Made by a program: the position numbers and the translations under genes
Notes under the pieces: model-generated
Seen by the model: the letters and a program-made list of their open reading frames with translations, nothing else
Told to the model about the DNA's origin: nothing
Databases searched by the model: none
Shown here: one piece after another, positions 55,116 through 63,763 of the stretch
Position numbering within the stretch: the first letter of the stretch is position 1
Layout of the letters: every line of letters begins with the position of its first letter
From: Stenotrophomonas sp. Marseille-Q4652
GTDB taxonomy: Bacteria > Pseudomonadota > Gammaproteobacteria > Xanthomonadales > Xanthomonadaceae
Length of the DNA: 64,000 bases
Assembly: GCF_916618915.1 (NCBI RefSeq)
Contig: NZ_CAKAKE010000001.1
Span: 2,897,001-2,961,000, forward strand
Direction of reading: 5' to 3'

Positions 55116-57503
55116 TCAGCCGTCGACGCCGGCCTCGTTGCGGATGGCGTTCTGGTAGCCGCTGAGCGCCAGGCGCGCCCGGGCGAACTCGGCAATCACC
55201 AGGGCGACCGCCACGGCCGGGCGTTCAAGGGTGCCGGCACGTGCGCCCAGTTCCACGCGCCGCGCCGTGGCCGACAGCGCCATCGCGCCGACGTTGGCCG
55301 CCGCTGACTTCAGGCTGTGGGCCAGTTCGCGCAGCTGGCCCATGTCCTCGTGCAGCGAGGCTTCCTGCAACTGGCGGATCACCCCGGGGGTGTCGTCGAG
55401 GAATACGCCGACGATGCGGGCGGTCTCGGCGCCGATCACTTCCTGCAGCTCGTCCAGCACGCTGGTATCCAGCACCGGCAGCCCGCTGCTGCCCTGGTTG
55501 GCCATGGCGGCGGTCTCTGCACCGTCGCTGTCGCCCTTGCCCCGCGCTGTTGCTTGGACAGGATCGGGCGGGGGCGACATGGATGGCGGGGCGGTCGCCT
55601 TGGCCGAGGCCGAGACCTGGCTCCAGTGCAGCAGCCGCGCTTCCAGCTGGTCGCGCGAGACCGGCTTGGACAGGTAGTCGTCCATGCCGGCGTCAAGGCA
55701 GCGCTGGCGGTCATCGGCCATGGCATTGGCGGTCATCGCGATCACCGGAGTGCGCGCCAGGCCCCGGGCCGCTTCGCGTTCGCGCAACCGACCGGTGGCG
55801 GCATAGCCGTCGAGCACCGGCATCTGGCAATCCATCAGCACTAGCGAGTAGCGTTCGGCTTCGAGCTGCTGCAGGGCGATCTCGCCGTTGCCGGCGGTAT
55901 CGACCTCGCAGCCGAGCATGCCCAGCAGCTTCTGCGCAACCAGGAGGTTGACCGGATTGTCCTCGACCAGCAGCACGCGCACCCCGGCCAGTGGCGCGGT
56001 GCCCGCCTCCTCCGGCGCCGGGGTGGCGGCAGGCTCGGGAACGGGATGGTCGAAGAACAGGTCGTGGGTGGTGGGTTCGGGATGGGCCACCGGCGGCGGC
56101 GCGACCAGGTGCCGCAGTTCGGCCTCGCCGGCCTGGCGCGGCAGCAGGCTGCCGTGGCTGCGCAGTTCTTCCGGCACCGGGTCGTCGCCGTACAGCCACA
56201 CTGCACGCACACCCTGGTAGGCGGGCGTGCGGGCCAGCGCACGATGCAATGCGTGCACGCTCTGGCGCAGCGGCTCGAGGTCGGCGATCACCACCTCGAA
56301 CGGCGGCGGCGCACCCGGCGAGGTGCCCGAACGCAGTCGCTCGAGCGCCTCCTGCACCGTGTCCACTGCGTGCAGCGATACCCCCCAGTTGGCCAGCAGC
56401 AGGTCCAGGCGCTGGGTCAGGCGCCGCTCCGGACTCACCAGCAGCGCGCGGCTGCCGAGCTGGCCGTTGGCGGGCAGCCGCAGGTCGCCGATGACCTTGA
56501 GCAGCGGGATCTCGAACCAGAACGTTGAGCCCTTGCCCACATTGGATTCCACGCCGATGCGCCCGCCCATCAGGTCGATGATGCGCTTGCAGATCGCCAG
56601 GCCCAGGCCGGTGCCGCCGTACAGGCGGGTGGTCGAGGCGTCGGCCTGGGTGAAGGAGTTGAACAGGCGTGCCTGCTGGGCCTCGTCGATGCCGATGCCG
56701 GTATCGCGCACCTCGAACCGCAGCTGGTGCTGGGTACTGCTTTCGCCCAGGCGGCGCACGACCAGCTGGATCTCGCCGCGCTCGGTGAACTTGATCGCGT
56801 TGACCAGCAGGTTGCCCAGCACCTGGCGCAGCCGCACCGGGTCGCCCCGCACCGACAGGCGCACGGCCGGATCCAGCTGCAGCGACATGCGCAGGCCCTT
56901 GTGCTCGGCCGAGCGCTGCATCAGCAGCTGCACGCCGTCAAGCAGTTCGCGCAGGTTGAAGGTGGTGATCTCCAGCTCCAGGCGGTTGGCCTCCAGCTTG
57001 GAGTAGTCGAGGATGTCGTCGACGATGCGCAGCAGCTGGCGCGAGCTGTCGCTGGCGGTGTGCAGCATCTCGCGCTGTTCGACGGTGAGCTGACCGCGGG
57101 CAATCATCTCCAGCATCGGGATGATGCCGTTGAGCGGGGTACGGATCTCGTGGCTCATCGTGGCCAGGAACTCGCCCTTGGCCATCACCGCGGCCTCGGC
57201 GGCCTGCTTGGCCTGCAGCAGTTGCTGCTCCAGCCGGCCGTGGCGCAGCAGCTCGCGCTGCATCTCGTTGCGCTCGGCCGTCATGGCCTCGATGCGTTCG
57301 GTGGCGGCGCAGTGCGCCTCCTCCAGTTGCCCGGCCGTGCGCCGGGCATGAAGCCCGGCCAGGGTCATGGCCACCGCCGTCACCGCGGCGATCCCGGCCC
57401 AGGGGCCGGCCAGTCCGCGCCAGGCCAGCACCGCGGCCAGGGCGGTCAGCCCGGCCAGTGCCAGTGCCACTCCCGATGCCAGCGCCGCCCCCCGGAGGCG
57501 CAT
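55116..57503 (-). CDS. Hybrid sensor histidine kinase (HisKA-HATPase-REC-HPt)
   Basis: A 795-residue membrane-bound hybrid kinase. Two hydrophobic segments near residues 10-55 (no periplasmic sensor of any size between them), a coiled coil (about 58-108), HisKA with His118 (MSHEIRTPLNGI), HATPase with NLLVNAIKFTERG, DTGIGI and GGTGLGLAI, a diverged receiver-like linker (about 365-480), a full receiver (VEDNPVN, DCQMPVLDG, SKPV) and an HPt domain with His729 (AHSLKSAAANVGA). It is not RpfC, which has a five-helix sensor. The ATG at 57503 follows the upstream gene by 2 bp, so signals likely pass between the two. Confidence 0.9.
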   Translation of the reverse strand: MRLRGAALASGVALALAGLTALAAVLAWRGLAGPWAGIAAVTAVAMTLAGLHARRTAGQLEEAHCAATERIEAMTAERNEMQRELLRHGRLEQQLLQAKQAAEAAVMAKGEFLATMSHEIRTPLNGIIPMLEMIARGQLTVEQREMLHTASDSSRQLLRIVDDILDYSKLEANRLELEITTFNLRELLDGVQLLMQRSAEHKGLRMSLQLDPAVRLSVRGDPVRLRQVLGNLLVNAIKFTERGEIQLVVRRLGESSTQHQLRFEVRDTGIGIDEAQQARLFNSFTQADASTTRLYGGTGLGLAICKRIIDLMGGRIGVESNVGKGSTFWFEIPLLKVIGDLRLPANGQLGSRALLVSPERRLTQRLDLLLANWGVSLHAVDTVQEALERLRSGTSPGAPPPFEVVIADLEPLRQSVHALHRALARTPAYQGVRAVWLYGDDPVPEELRSHGSLLPRQAGEAELRHLVAPPPVAHPEPTTHDLFFDHPVPEPAATPAPEEAGTAPLAGVRVLLVEDNPVNLLVAQKLLGMLGCEVDTAGNGEIALQQLEAERYSLVLMDCQMPVLDGYAATGRLREREAARGLARTPVIAMTANAMADDRQRCLDAGMDDYLSKPVSRDQLEARLLHWSQVSASAKATAPPSMSPPPDPVQATARGKGDSDGAETAAMANQGSSGLPVLDTSVLDELQEVIGAETARIVGVFLDDTPGVIRQLQEASLHEDMGQLRELAHSLKSAAANVGAMALSATARRVELGARAGTLERPAVAVALVIAEFARARLALSGYQNAIRNEAGVDG

Positions 57504-57505
57504 GG

Positions 57506-59314
57506 TTACAGCACCGCTGTCTGGAAGTCGAAGTTGAGTTCGGTGCCGGCCGACTGCACCACGTTGCCCTGGATGAAGTCCACGCCGCCCATCCACATTG
57601 CCGCCGCGGCCTGCGGATCCTCGATCTGCTGGCCAATGATCTGCAGCCCGGCGCGATGGGCCATCTCGATCACCTCGCGCAGCTCATCGCGTACCGAGGG
57701 CTGGTGGTGCGCGCCGGCAAAGCGCGAGGACATGCGCACGAAGCCCAGCGGCAGCTGGGTCAGCAGGGCGTTGGCTTCCGGGCCCGGTTCGAACTGGCTC
57801 AGGCAGAACTGCACGCCGGCCGGCATCAGCCGTGCGCAGAACTGCTGGATGGTGACCGCGTGGATCAGCGCATCGGGCAGGCGCATGTCGACGACCAGCC
57901 GGGTGCCGGGCACGTTGCGCTCGGCCAGGCTCTTGAGCAGCCAGTCGGCGAACACGTCGCGGGCCAGGGTGCGCATCGACTGCGACACGAACAGGCGCAG
58001 CGGCGGGGTGGCGTGCTGGTACAGCTGCAGCAGGCCCAGCGCGTAGTCCATCACCTGCTGGTCAAGGTCGCTGATGCGGCCGGCGGCTTCGGCCGCCGGG
58101 ATCACCTGGCCGGCCGAGAGCAGGGTGCCGTCGTTCTTGCGCAGGCGCAGCAGCACCTGGTACTGCGCGGTGTCGCTGCCGGATACCGCCACGATCGGCT
58201 GGTAGGCCAGTTCGAGCTGGCCGTCGAGCAGGGCCAGGTGTTCCTGCGAGGTGGTGTCCTCGCGCGAGACGTAGGCGGCGACACCCTCGGGCAGCAGGCG
58301 TGCCTGCAGCGCGGTGCGTTCGACCGCTTCCAGCGCCGAGCCGGCATCCTCGAAGCCGGCATCCAGCGAGGCATGGCCGATGGTGGCGCGCAGGTGGACG
58401 TGCTCCTCGTCGCGCACCAGCAGCGGTTGGGACGAGAGATGGCCGCGCAGCGTCTGCGCCAGCTCGGGGAGCTGGGCTTCGGCCACGCCGGGAGCGAACA
58501 GCAGGAAGCTGTTGTCGTTGAGCCGGGCCAGCGGATGCGGCCTGGCGGCCTCGGCCAGGCGCTGGCCTGCCTGCACCATCAGCCGTTCGAAGGCGGCATA
58601 GCCATAGCGCTCGCGCAGGCCCAGGGCGCTGGCGATCTCGATGAACAGCACGCCGCCGGTAGCGTGCTCCTGCAGCGCGGTGCCGAGTTGCTGCATCACG
58701 TTGTGGCGCGTGGGCAGGCCGGTCTCGGGATTGTTCAGTGCCGGGCCGACCGCAGACACGTGCTGGGCCTGCTGGCGCGAACGGCGGATGCGGTTGGATA
58801 CCGCGGCGATCAGGTGGCGCGGGCGGATCGGCTTGGTGAGGAAGTCGTCGGCGCCGCTGTCGAGCACCTCGAACTGGCGCTCCGGATCCGGGTCGCCGGT
58901 CAGGAACACGATCGGCAGCAGGGCCTGCTGCGGCTGCTGGCGGATCATCGCGGTCAGGCGCATGCCGTCAAGCCCGGGCATGTGCAGGTCCATCAGGATC
59001 AGGTCCGGGCGGTGCTCGGTGATCGCCTGCTGCACGCCTTCGGCTTCCATCTGCACGATGGCCTGCATGCCGGCGCCGTGCAGCACGCTCTGTGCGAACA
59101 GGGCCTGGGAGCGGTCGTCCTCGACGATCAGCACCCGGTACGGGGCCTCGACCACGGCGGCGGTGGCGTCACCGGCCGAAGGCGCGGCGATCACCTCGGC
59201 CGGGCTTGGCTGCGGCGCGGCCGGCGCGGTGCTGCCCCAGCGCTCCCAGTAGTTCGCCGGCGGGGTTTCCGCGCCGGAGACGCGGGCATTGGGGGGGGTC
59301 TCGTTGGCGGCCAT
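57506..59314 (-). CDS. REC-GGDEF-EAL protein with degenerate catalytic sites (FimX-like)
   Basis: A 602-residue cytosolic protein. REC (about 59-175) keeps the acceptor Asp109 (ILMDLHMPGLDG) and Lys161. The GGDEF domain (about 195-345) has NDNSF in place of GGDEF (266-270), so it should not make c-di-GMP. The EAL domain (about 355-595) reads QVLLR (386-390) for ExLxR, SQFEPG for DDFGxG and QQIED for the EGxE motif, so hydrolysis is unlikely, though QGNVV is kept. This fits a c-di-GMP or protein-binding receptor such as FimX, whose Xanthomonas and Pseudomonas forms are also degenerate. It starts the operon with the kinase downstream. A GGGAG ribosome site precedes the ATG at 59314. Confidence 0.85.
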   Translation of the reverse strand: MAANETPPNARVSGAETPPANYWERWGSTAPAAPQPSPAEVIAAPSAGDATAAVVEAPYRVLIVEDDRSQALFAQSVLHGAGMQAIVQMEAEGVQQAITEHRPDLILMDLHMPGLDGMRLTAMIRQQPQQALLPIVFLTGDPDPERQFEVLDSGADDFLTKPIRPRHLIAAVSNRIRRSRQQAQHVSAVGPALNNPETGLPTRHNVMQQLGTALQEHATGGVLFIEIASALGLRERYGYAAFERLMVQAGQRLAEAARPHPLARLNDNSFLLFAPGVAEAQLPELAQTLRGHLSSQPLLVRDEEHVHLRATIGHASLDAGFEDAGSALEAVERTALQARLLPEGVAAYVSREDTTSQEHLALLDGQLELAYQPIVAVSGSDTAQYQVLLRLRKNDGTLLSAGQVIPAAEAAGRISDLDQQVMDYALGLLQLYQHATPPLRLFVSQSMRTLARDVFADWLLKSLAERNVPGTRLVVDMRLPDALIHAVTIQQFCARLMPAGVQFCLSQFEPGPEANALLTQLPLGFVRMSSRFAGAHHQPSVRDELREVIEMAHRAGLQIIGQQIEDPQAAAAMWMGGVDFIQGNVVQSAGTELNFDFQTAVL

Positions 59315-59351
59315 CTGTACTCCCTGTATCTGGCGCATTATGCGATGAAGC

Positions 59352-59978
59352 TCACGGTGGCAGCGAGTCGGCGCCGGGGGCCGGAGGCGGCTGCGCCCGG
59401 CCGCCAAACAGCCTGCGCACCCCGCCGGACAGCACCCGCCAGACCAGCCACAACATCAGCACCCCGGCCACGGTGGCGACAATCACCAAGGCCAGCGCCA
59501 GCCACGGATGCGCCAGCGCCAGCGCCAGTGCGCCCACCACCAGCGTGTCCTCGGCCAGCGAGGCGACCCAGTTGCTGGCCGGTTCGGGCGAGGTGTTGAG
59601 CAGGGCGCGACTGCCGGCCTTCAGTCCGTGGCTGGCCAGCGCGACGCCAGCCCCGGCGACCACCATGCCGGTGCCCAGGTCGCCGTCCGGGGAAAGGGTC
59701 GCGGCCGCGAGGAAGGCGCCGGCAGGCACCCGCGCCAGGGTCTGCAGCAGGTCCCAGATCGAATCCACGCCCGGGATCTTGTCGGCGAAGAATTCCACCA
59801 CTGCCAGTGCGCCGGAAGTACCCAGAACCCACCACGACTGGGTGGCGGCCAGCGCCGGAGGCAGCTCGACCCAGCCGAGCAGGCCGGCCAGGCCCACGCC
59901 GAACACGGTCAGGTACACGCGGATGCCGGCCAGCCAGGCCAGCAGGATGCCGATGACGAACAGATGGGCTTCGGTCAT
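59352..59978 (-). CDS. DUF4126 membrane protein
   Basis: A 208-residue membrane protein with about six hydrophobic segments. The DUF4126 core is visible: LAWLAGIRVYLTVFGVGLAGLLGWVELP, then FADKIPGVDSIWDLLQTLARVPAGA and GLKAGSRALLNTSPEPASNW, typical of the family, which has no known role. It ends in a Pro-rich cytosolic tail. The ATG at 59978 is the first that removes a low-quality upstream leader. It lies upstream of the c-di-GMP protein gene with a 37-bp gap. Confidence 0.85.
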   Translation of the reverse strand: MTEAHLFVIGILLAWLAGIRVYLTVFGVGLAGLLGWVELPPALAATQSWWVLGTSGALAVVEFFADKIPGVDSIWDLLQTLARVPAGAFLAAATLSPDGDLGTGMVVAGAGVALASHGLKAGSRALLNTSPEPASNWVASLAEDTLVVGALALALAHPWLALALVIVATVAGVLMLWLVWRVLSGGVRRLFGGRAQPPPAPGADSLPP

Positions 59979-60141
59979 GTCCGCAGTGAAGGCGCGGCGG
60001 GAGATCGACACTATCGAACATGACCGGCGCGAATGCCAGCCGGTCGCCAACGCGGCACGGACGGCCGCCAACATCCGCTGACGTATATTGGTCCGTCTTC
60101 ATCCTCAGGAGCCGGTGGCGCTGCCGCCTACGACCCCGATC

Positions 60142-60873
60142 ATGAACAAGCAAACTTCATCGCGATTCCAGATCGTCCGACGCGGCGAGCAGCGCAGCCA
60201 GCGCTGGTGGATCCTCGGCATCGGCCTTCCGTGGCTGCTTTCGCTGGTACTCGTGGCCATCATCGCCCGGCTCACTGCCGCCGATGCCGGCGACCTTGGC
60301 GTGCGCCTGCGCCAGGCCGAGCGCGCGCTCGGGGAGCAGACCAGGCTGGTGGAGGAGCTCCGCCAGCGCGAGGCCACCCTGGTCGCCTCGGACCGGATCA
60401 GCCGCGCCGCCAATGCCGAGGTGCAGGCATCGCTGGCCGAGCGCGACGAGGAAATCGCCGGCCTGCGCGCGGACGTGGCCTTCTACGAGCGGCTGGTGGG
60501 CGCCACCAGCCAGCGCAAGGGCCTGAATGCGCATTCGGTCGAGTTCTCGCCCGAGGCGGCCGGCACCTGGCAGTACCGCGTCGTGCTTACCCAGAACCTC
60601 AACCGCGGCGCGATCAGCCAGGGTCAGATGCGCTTCTCGGTGGAGGGGGTCAGGGACGGCAAGCTGACCACGGTCAGCTGGGACGAGCTGCACCAGCGCA
60701 AGGGCGTGCCGGGGCAGGACTATTCCTTCCGGTATTTCCAGCAACTGGACGGCAGTGTGATGCTGCCCAAGGACTTTACCCCCCAACGTGTGAGAGTCTC
60801 CCTCAGTGGCCCGGGAGGGGGCACGACCCAGAATTTCGATTGGAAACTCGCCGGCAACGGCAGAGGGGAATGA
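60142..60873 (+). CDS. Membrane-anchored coiled-coil protein (DUF6776-like)
   Basis: A 243-residue protein: a short cytosolic N-terminus (RRGEQRSQRWW), one membrane helix (about residues 24-42), a coiled coil (about 48-115; LRQAERALGEQTRLVEELRQREATLV ... LAERDEEIAGLRADVAFYERLV) and a C-terminal beta-rich domain (about 120-243). The architecture points to a periplasmic or membrane-bound scaffold. It resembles a family found beside bactofilin in gamma-proteobacteria. The bactofilin gene begins at its stop. The ATG at 60142 is chosen to match the family-like start. Confidence 0.75.
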   Translation: MNKQTSSRFQIVRRGEQRSQRWWILGIGLPWLLSLVLVAIIARLTAADAGDLGVRLRQAERALGEQTRLVEELRQREATLVASDRISRAANAEVQASLAERDEEIAGLRADVAFYERLVGATSQRKGLNAHSVEFSPEAAGTWQYRVVLTQNLNRGAISQGQMRFSVEGVRDGKLTTVSWDELHQRKGVPGQDYSFRYFQQLDGSVMLPKDFTPQRVRVSLSGPGGGTTQNFDWKLAGNGRGE

Positions 60874-60875
60874 AT

Positions 60876-61310
60876 ATGTTTGGAAGCAAATCCAGCCGTG
60901 ACGGCCATCTGGTCGTGGACGCGCTGATCGGCCCGCAGGTGGTCATCCGCGGCGACATCGTGTTCAGCGGCGGCCTGTACGTGGAAGGCCGGATCGAGGG
61001 CAAGATCCTTGCCGAGGAAGGGGCCACCGCCACCCTGACCCTGGCCGAGCAGGGCAGCATCGAGGGGGAGATCCGTGCTTCCACCGTGGTCATCAGCGGC
61101 CGCCTGGAAGGCGACGTGCACGCCAGCGAGCGGGTGGAGCTGACCTCCACGGCGCGCGTCACCGGCAACGTCCACTACCAAGTGGTGGAAATGGCCGCCG
61201 GCGCCCAGCTGACCGGCCGCCTGCTGCACGCCGCGCCGTCGCTGGCGGTGCTGAACGCCGGTGCCGGCGAGGAAAAGGCCGGGCTGAAGCTGGCTGCTTC
61301 CAACGGCTGA
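60876..61310 (+). CDS. Bactofilin
   Basis: A 144-residue cytoskeletal protein that polymerises without nucleotide into filaments of a right-handed beta helix. The repeats with hydrophobic spacing are clear: [59 protein letters not shown]. Ends are short and disordered. The ATG at 60876 has GAGGGG seven bases upstream; an ATG at 60870 overlaps the preceding stop (ATGA) but is too close to that site. It follows the membrane coiled-coil gene directly, which suggests the two act together, and erpA is 37 bp downstream. Confidence 0.93.
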   Translation: MFGSKSSRDGHLVVDALIGPQVVIRGDIVFSGGLYVEGRIEGKILAEEGATATLTLAEQGSIEGEIRASTVVISGRLEGDVHASERVELTSTARVTGNVHYQVVEMAAGAQLTGRLLHAAPSLAVLNAGAGEEKAGLKLAASNG

Positions 61311-61347
61311 GCTTGAATCGGATGGCAGCCGCCCCCATGCTGGGCGC

Positions 61348-61737
61348 ATGAGTACGCTTGTTTCCCTGCCGGGTGCCCCGGCTGCCGCCCTCGATTACCA
61401 GTCGATCGAGCGCCCGCTGAACTTCACCGCGGCCGCTGCGGCCAAGGTCCGCGAACTGATCCAGGACGAGGGCAACGATGCGCTCGCCCTGCGCGTCTAC
61501 ATCCAGGGCGGCGGTTGCTCGGGCTTCCAGTACGGCTTCGAGTTCGACGAGAACCGGGCCGAGGACGACCTGGCGGTGACCACCGACGGGGTGACCCTGC
61601 TGGTCGATCCGCTGAGCCTGCAGTACCTGATGGGCGCCGAGGTCGACTACAGCGAAAGCCTGACCGGCGCGCAGTTCGTCATCCGCAATCCCAACGCACG
61701 CACCACCTGCGGCTGCGGCAGCAGCTTCTCGGTCTGA
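61348..61737 (+). CDS. erpA: Iron-sulfur cluster insertion protein ErpA
   Basis: A 129-residue A-type Fe-S carrier that delivers clusters to target proteins. The three cluster cysteines appear in [11 protein letters not shown] and in [11 protein letters not shown]. The N-terminal 30 residues (Ala/Pro-rich) are a bit longer than usual. Start at 61348 matches the homologous region. Not clustered with isc or suf genes here; its neighbours are bactofilin and nudC. Confidence 0.93.
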   Translation: MSTLVSLPGAPAAALDYQSIERPLNFTAAAAAKVRELIQDEGNDALALRVYIQGGGCSGFQYGFEFDENRAEDDLAVTTDGVTLLVDPLSLQYLMGAEVDYSESLTGAQFVIRNPNARTTCGCGSSFSV

Positions 61738-61800
61738 TCCCGGCCGCCGGTCCGCCCGGCGGTTGCTGCATCGCCCCGCCGGTTCTGCCCGACCCACGCC

Positions 61801-61829
61801 AGCCCGGCGGTTGCGGTAACCGGGCTTTG
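61801..61829 (+). terminator. Weak terminator-like hairpin after erpA
   Basis: AGCCCGG (61801-61807) pairs with CCGGGCT (61820-61826) around a 12-nt loop with a short TT following. It sits 63 bp after erpA and 18 bp before nudC; low strength. Confidence 0.35.
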
Positions 61830-61846
61830 CCGGCAGGCTCTGGGCG

Positions 61847-62752
61847 ATGTCCAGTCCTGATACCGAATTTTCCGGATACGCCTTCACCAGCGAACCGCTG
61901 GATCGCGCCGATCCGATGCGCACCGACGCCGAAGCGCTGGCCGCGCTGTGGCCGCAGGCCCACGTCCTTGTGCTCGACCAGGACGGTACCGCCTGCACCG
62001 ACGAGGACGGCAACCTGCTGCAGCTGACCGGCGTGCAGATTGGTGGCGGCCCGGGTGCGGCGATCTTCCTCGGCGTGCGCGAGGGGCGTGGCCATTTCGC
62101 CGTGGACGGCACCACCATCGCGGTGCAGGCGCCGGGCCGGATGGACCTGCGCCAGGCTGCAGCGCGCTGGCCGGCGGCCGATGCCACCCTGTTTTCCTAT
62201 GCACGCGGTATGTCCTACTGGCAGTCGCGCACGCGCTTCTGCGGCGTCTGCGGCGCGGCGATCCGGTTTGGCCGCGGCGGCTTCATCGGCCACTGCGATG
62301 GATGCGGCACCGAGCACTATCCGCGCGTGGACCCGGCGGTAATCGTGGCGGTGGAGAACAACCGCCGGCTGCTGCTGGGCCGCCAGGCGAGCTGGGTGCC
62401 GCGACGCTGGTCGGTGCTGGCCGGCTTCGTAGAACCGGGCGAATCGCTGGAGCAGACCGTGGTGCGCGAGGTGTTCGAGGAAAGCAAGGTCCGCGTGCGC
62501 CAGTGCCGTTACCTGGGCACCCAGCCGTGGCCGTTCCCCGGTGCACTGATGGTGGGCTTTGCCGCGACGGCCGAGGACGACGTGCCCACGGTGGATGGCG
62601 AGCTGGAGGACGCGCGCTGGTTCAGCGTCGAGGACATCGGCGCGGCGATCGCACGCGATGCCAATGACGATGGCCAGGGCATCCTGCTGCCACCGCGGAT
62701 CTCCATCGCCCGCAGCCTGATCGAGCATTGGTACCATCGCACGCGTTCCTGA
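61847..62752 (+). CDS. nudC: NAD(+) diphosphatase / RNA decapping Nudix enzyme NudC
   Basis: A 301-residue Nudix hydrolase that splits NADH and removes NAD caps from RNA. The zinc ribbon has four cysteines (FCGVCG and HCDGCG), the Nudix box is GFVEPGESLEQTVVREVFEESKV, and TQPWPFPGALMVGF is the NudC-specific motif following it. Length and order are those of the family. ATG at 61847 chosen. It lies 109 bp after erpA and 78 bp before the ampE-like gene. Confidence 0.94.
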   Translation: MSSPDTEFSGYAFTSEPLDRADPMRTDAEALAALWPQAHVLVLDQDGTACTDEDGNLLQLTGVQIGGGPGAAIFLGVREGRGHFAVDGTTIAVQAPGRMDLRQAAARWPAADATLFSYARGMSYWQSRTRFCGVCGAAIRFGRGGFIGHCDGCGTEHYPRVDPAVIVAVENNRRLLLGRQASWVPRRWSVLAGFVEPGESLEQTVVREVFEESKVRVRQCRYLGTQPWPFPGALMVGFAATAEDDVPTVDGELEDARWFSVEDIGAAIARDANDDGQGILLPPRISIARSLIEHWYHRTRS

Positions 62753-62830
62753 GCCGCATGCGCAGGCATGGCGGACGGCATCGGCAAGCACGATGACGGC
62801 CACGATCCAGACCCCACCCCGGAGGCTTTG

Positions 62831-63724
62831 ATGTTCACGACCCTGGTCGCGGTGCTCGTCGCGCTGGTGGTGGGCCATGTCGCCCCCGCACTGGTGGCCA
62901 GGCTGCGCCGGTTCGACTGGTACGGACAGTGGGTGCGGTGGCTGGATGCGCACGGCGGTGACGGCAGTTTCTGGCGTGGCCCGTATGGCGTGGGGCTGGC
63001 CGTGGTGCCGGTGCTGCTGCCGGTGATCGTGCTGCAGTGGTTGCTGTCGGGCTGGTGGCTGGGCCTGCCGTCGCTGTTGTTCGGCGTGCTCGTGCTGGTG
63101 CTGTGCTGGGGTCCGCGCGATCTGGATCGCGACGTGGAAGCAGTGCTCGATGCCGATGACGCCGATGAGCGTCGTGCCGCCGTCGCCAACCTGCAGGCGG
63201 CCGGCGGCAGCCTGCATGCCGATCGCGCCTCGCTGGTCGAGGCGACCATGTACAACGCGCTGCGGCGCTGGTTCGCCGCCCTGTTCTGGTTCCTGCTGCT
63301 TGGCCCCTGGGGCGCGGCGCTGTATCGCCTGCTCGCACTGGTCGTGGCCGGTCCGTTTGCCGCGTTGCTGCCGGTGGCCAATGCCCAGGGCGCGCGCCGT
63401 GCGCTGCAGGTCATGGAGTGGCCGGTGGCGCAGCTGATGGTGCTGTCGCTGGCGCTGGTGGGCAACTTCAACAGCGTGGCCGGGGCCTGGCGCTTGGCGC
63501 CGGGCGGGCGCTGGTCGTTGTCGGCGCGGTTCCTCGGCGCGGCGGCGCGGGCCAGCGTGAGCGCCGAGCTGTCCGAGGAAGCCTACGACTATGCCGAGGC
63601 GGGGATCGTGCCGGTCTGGCAGCGCATGCCAGAGCTGCGCGACGTGATGAGCCTGGTCTGGCGGATGCTGCTGTTGTGGCTGGTATTGCTGGCGCTGCTG
63701 ATCATCGCCGGCTGGGTGAGCTGA
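62831..63724 (+). CDS. ampE: AmpE-like/CobD-related regulatory membrane protein
   Basis: A 297-residue inner-membrane protein with about four to five hydrophobic segments. AmpE in enterobacteria is linked to beta-lactamase induction; no ampD is in the window. Family-like features are ALVVGHVAPALVARLRRFDWYGQWVRWLD, EATMYNALRRWFAALFWFLLLGPWGAALYRLL and PVWQRMPELRDVMSLVWRML. The ATG at 62831 has GGAGG upstream. Follows nudC by 78 bp. Confidence 0.8.
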   Translation: MFTTLVAVLVALVVGHVAPALVARLRRFDWYGQWVRWLDAHGGDGSFWRGPYGVGLAVVPVLLPVIVLQWLLSGWWLGLPSLLFGVLVLVLCWGPRDLDRDVEAVLDADDADERRAAVANLQAAGGSLHADRASLVEATMYNALRRWFAALFWFLLLGPWGAALYRLLALVVAGPFAALLPVANAQGARRALQVMEWPVAQLMVLSLALVGNFNSVAGAWRLAPGGRWSLSARFLGAAARASVSAELSEEAYDYAEAGIVPVWQRMPELRDVMSLVWRMLLLWLVLLALLIIAGWVS

Positions 63725-63763
63725 GCCGCACGGGCCAGCTGCATTGATGTCGGTGGCCGGCGC

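Noticed and set aside
55116..57503. Possible identity with RpfC
   Set aside because: The order HK-REC-HPt is similar, but the five-helix sensor of RpfC is missing and the partner gene is not an HD-GYP protein.
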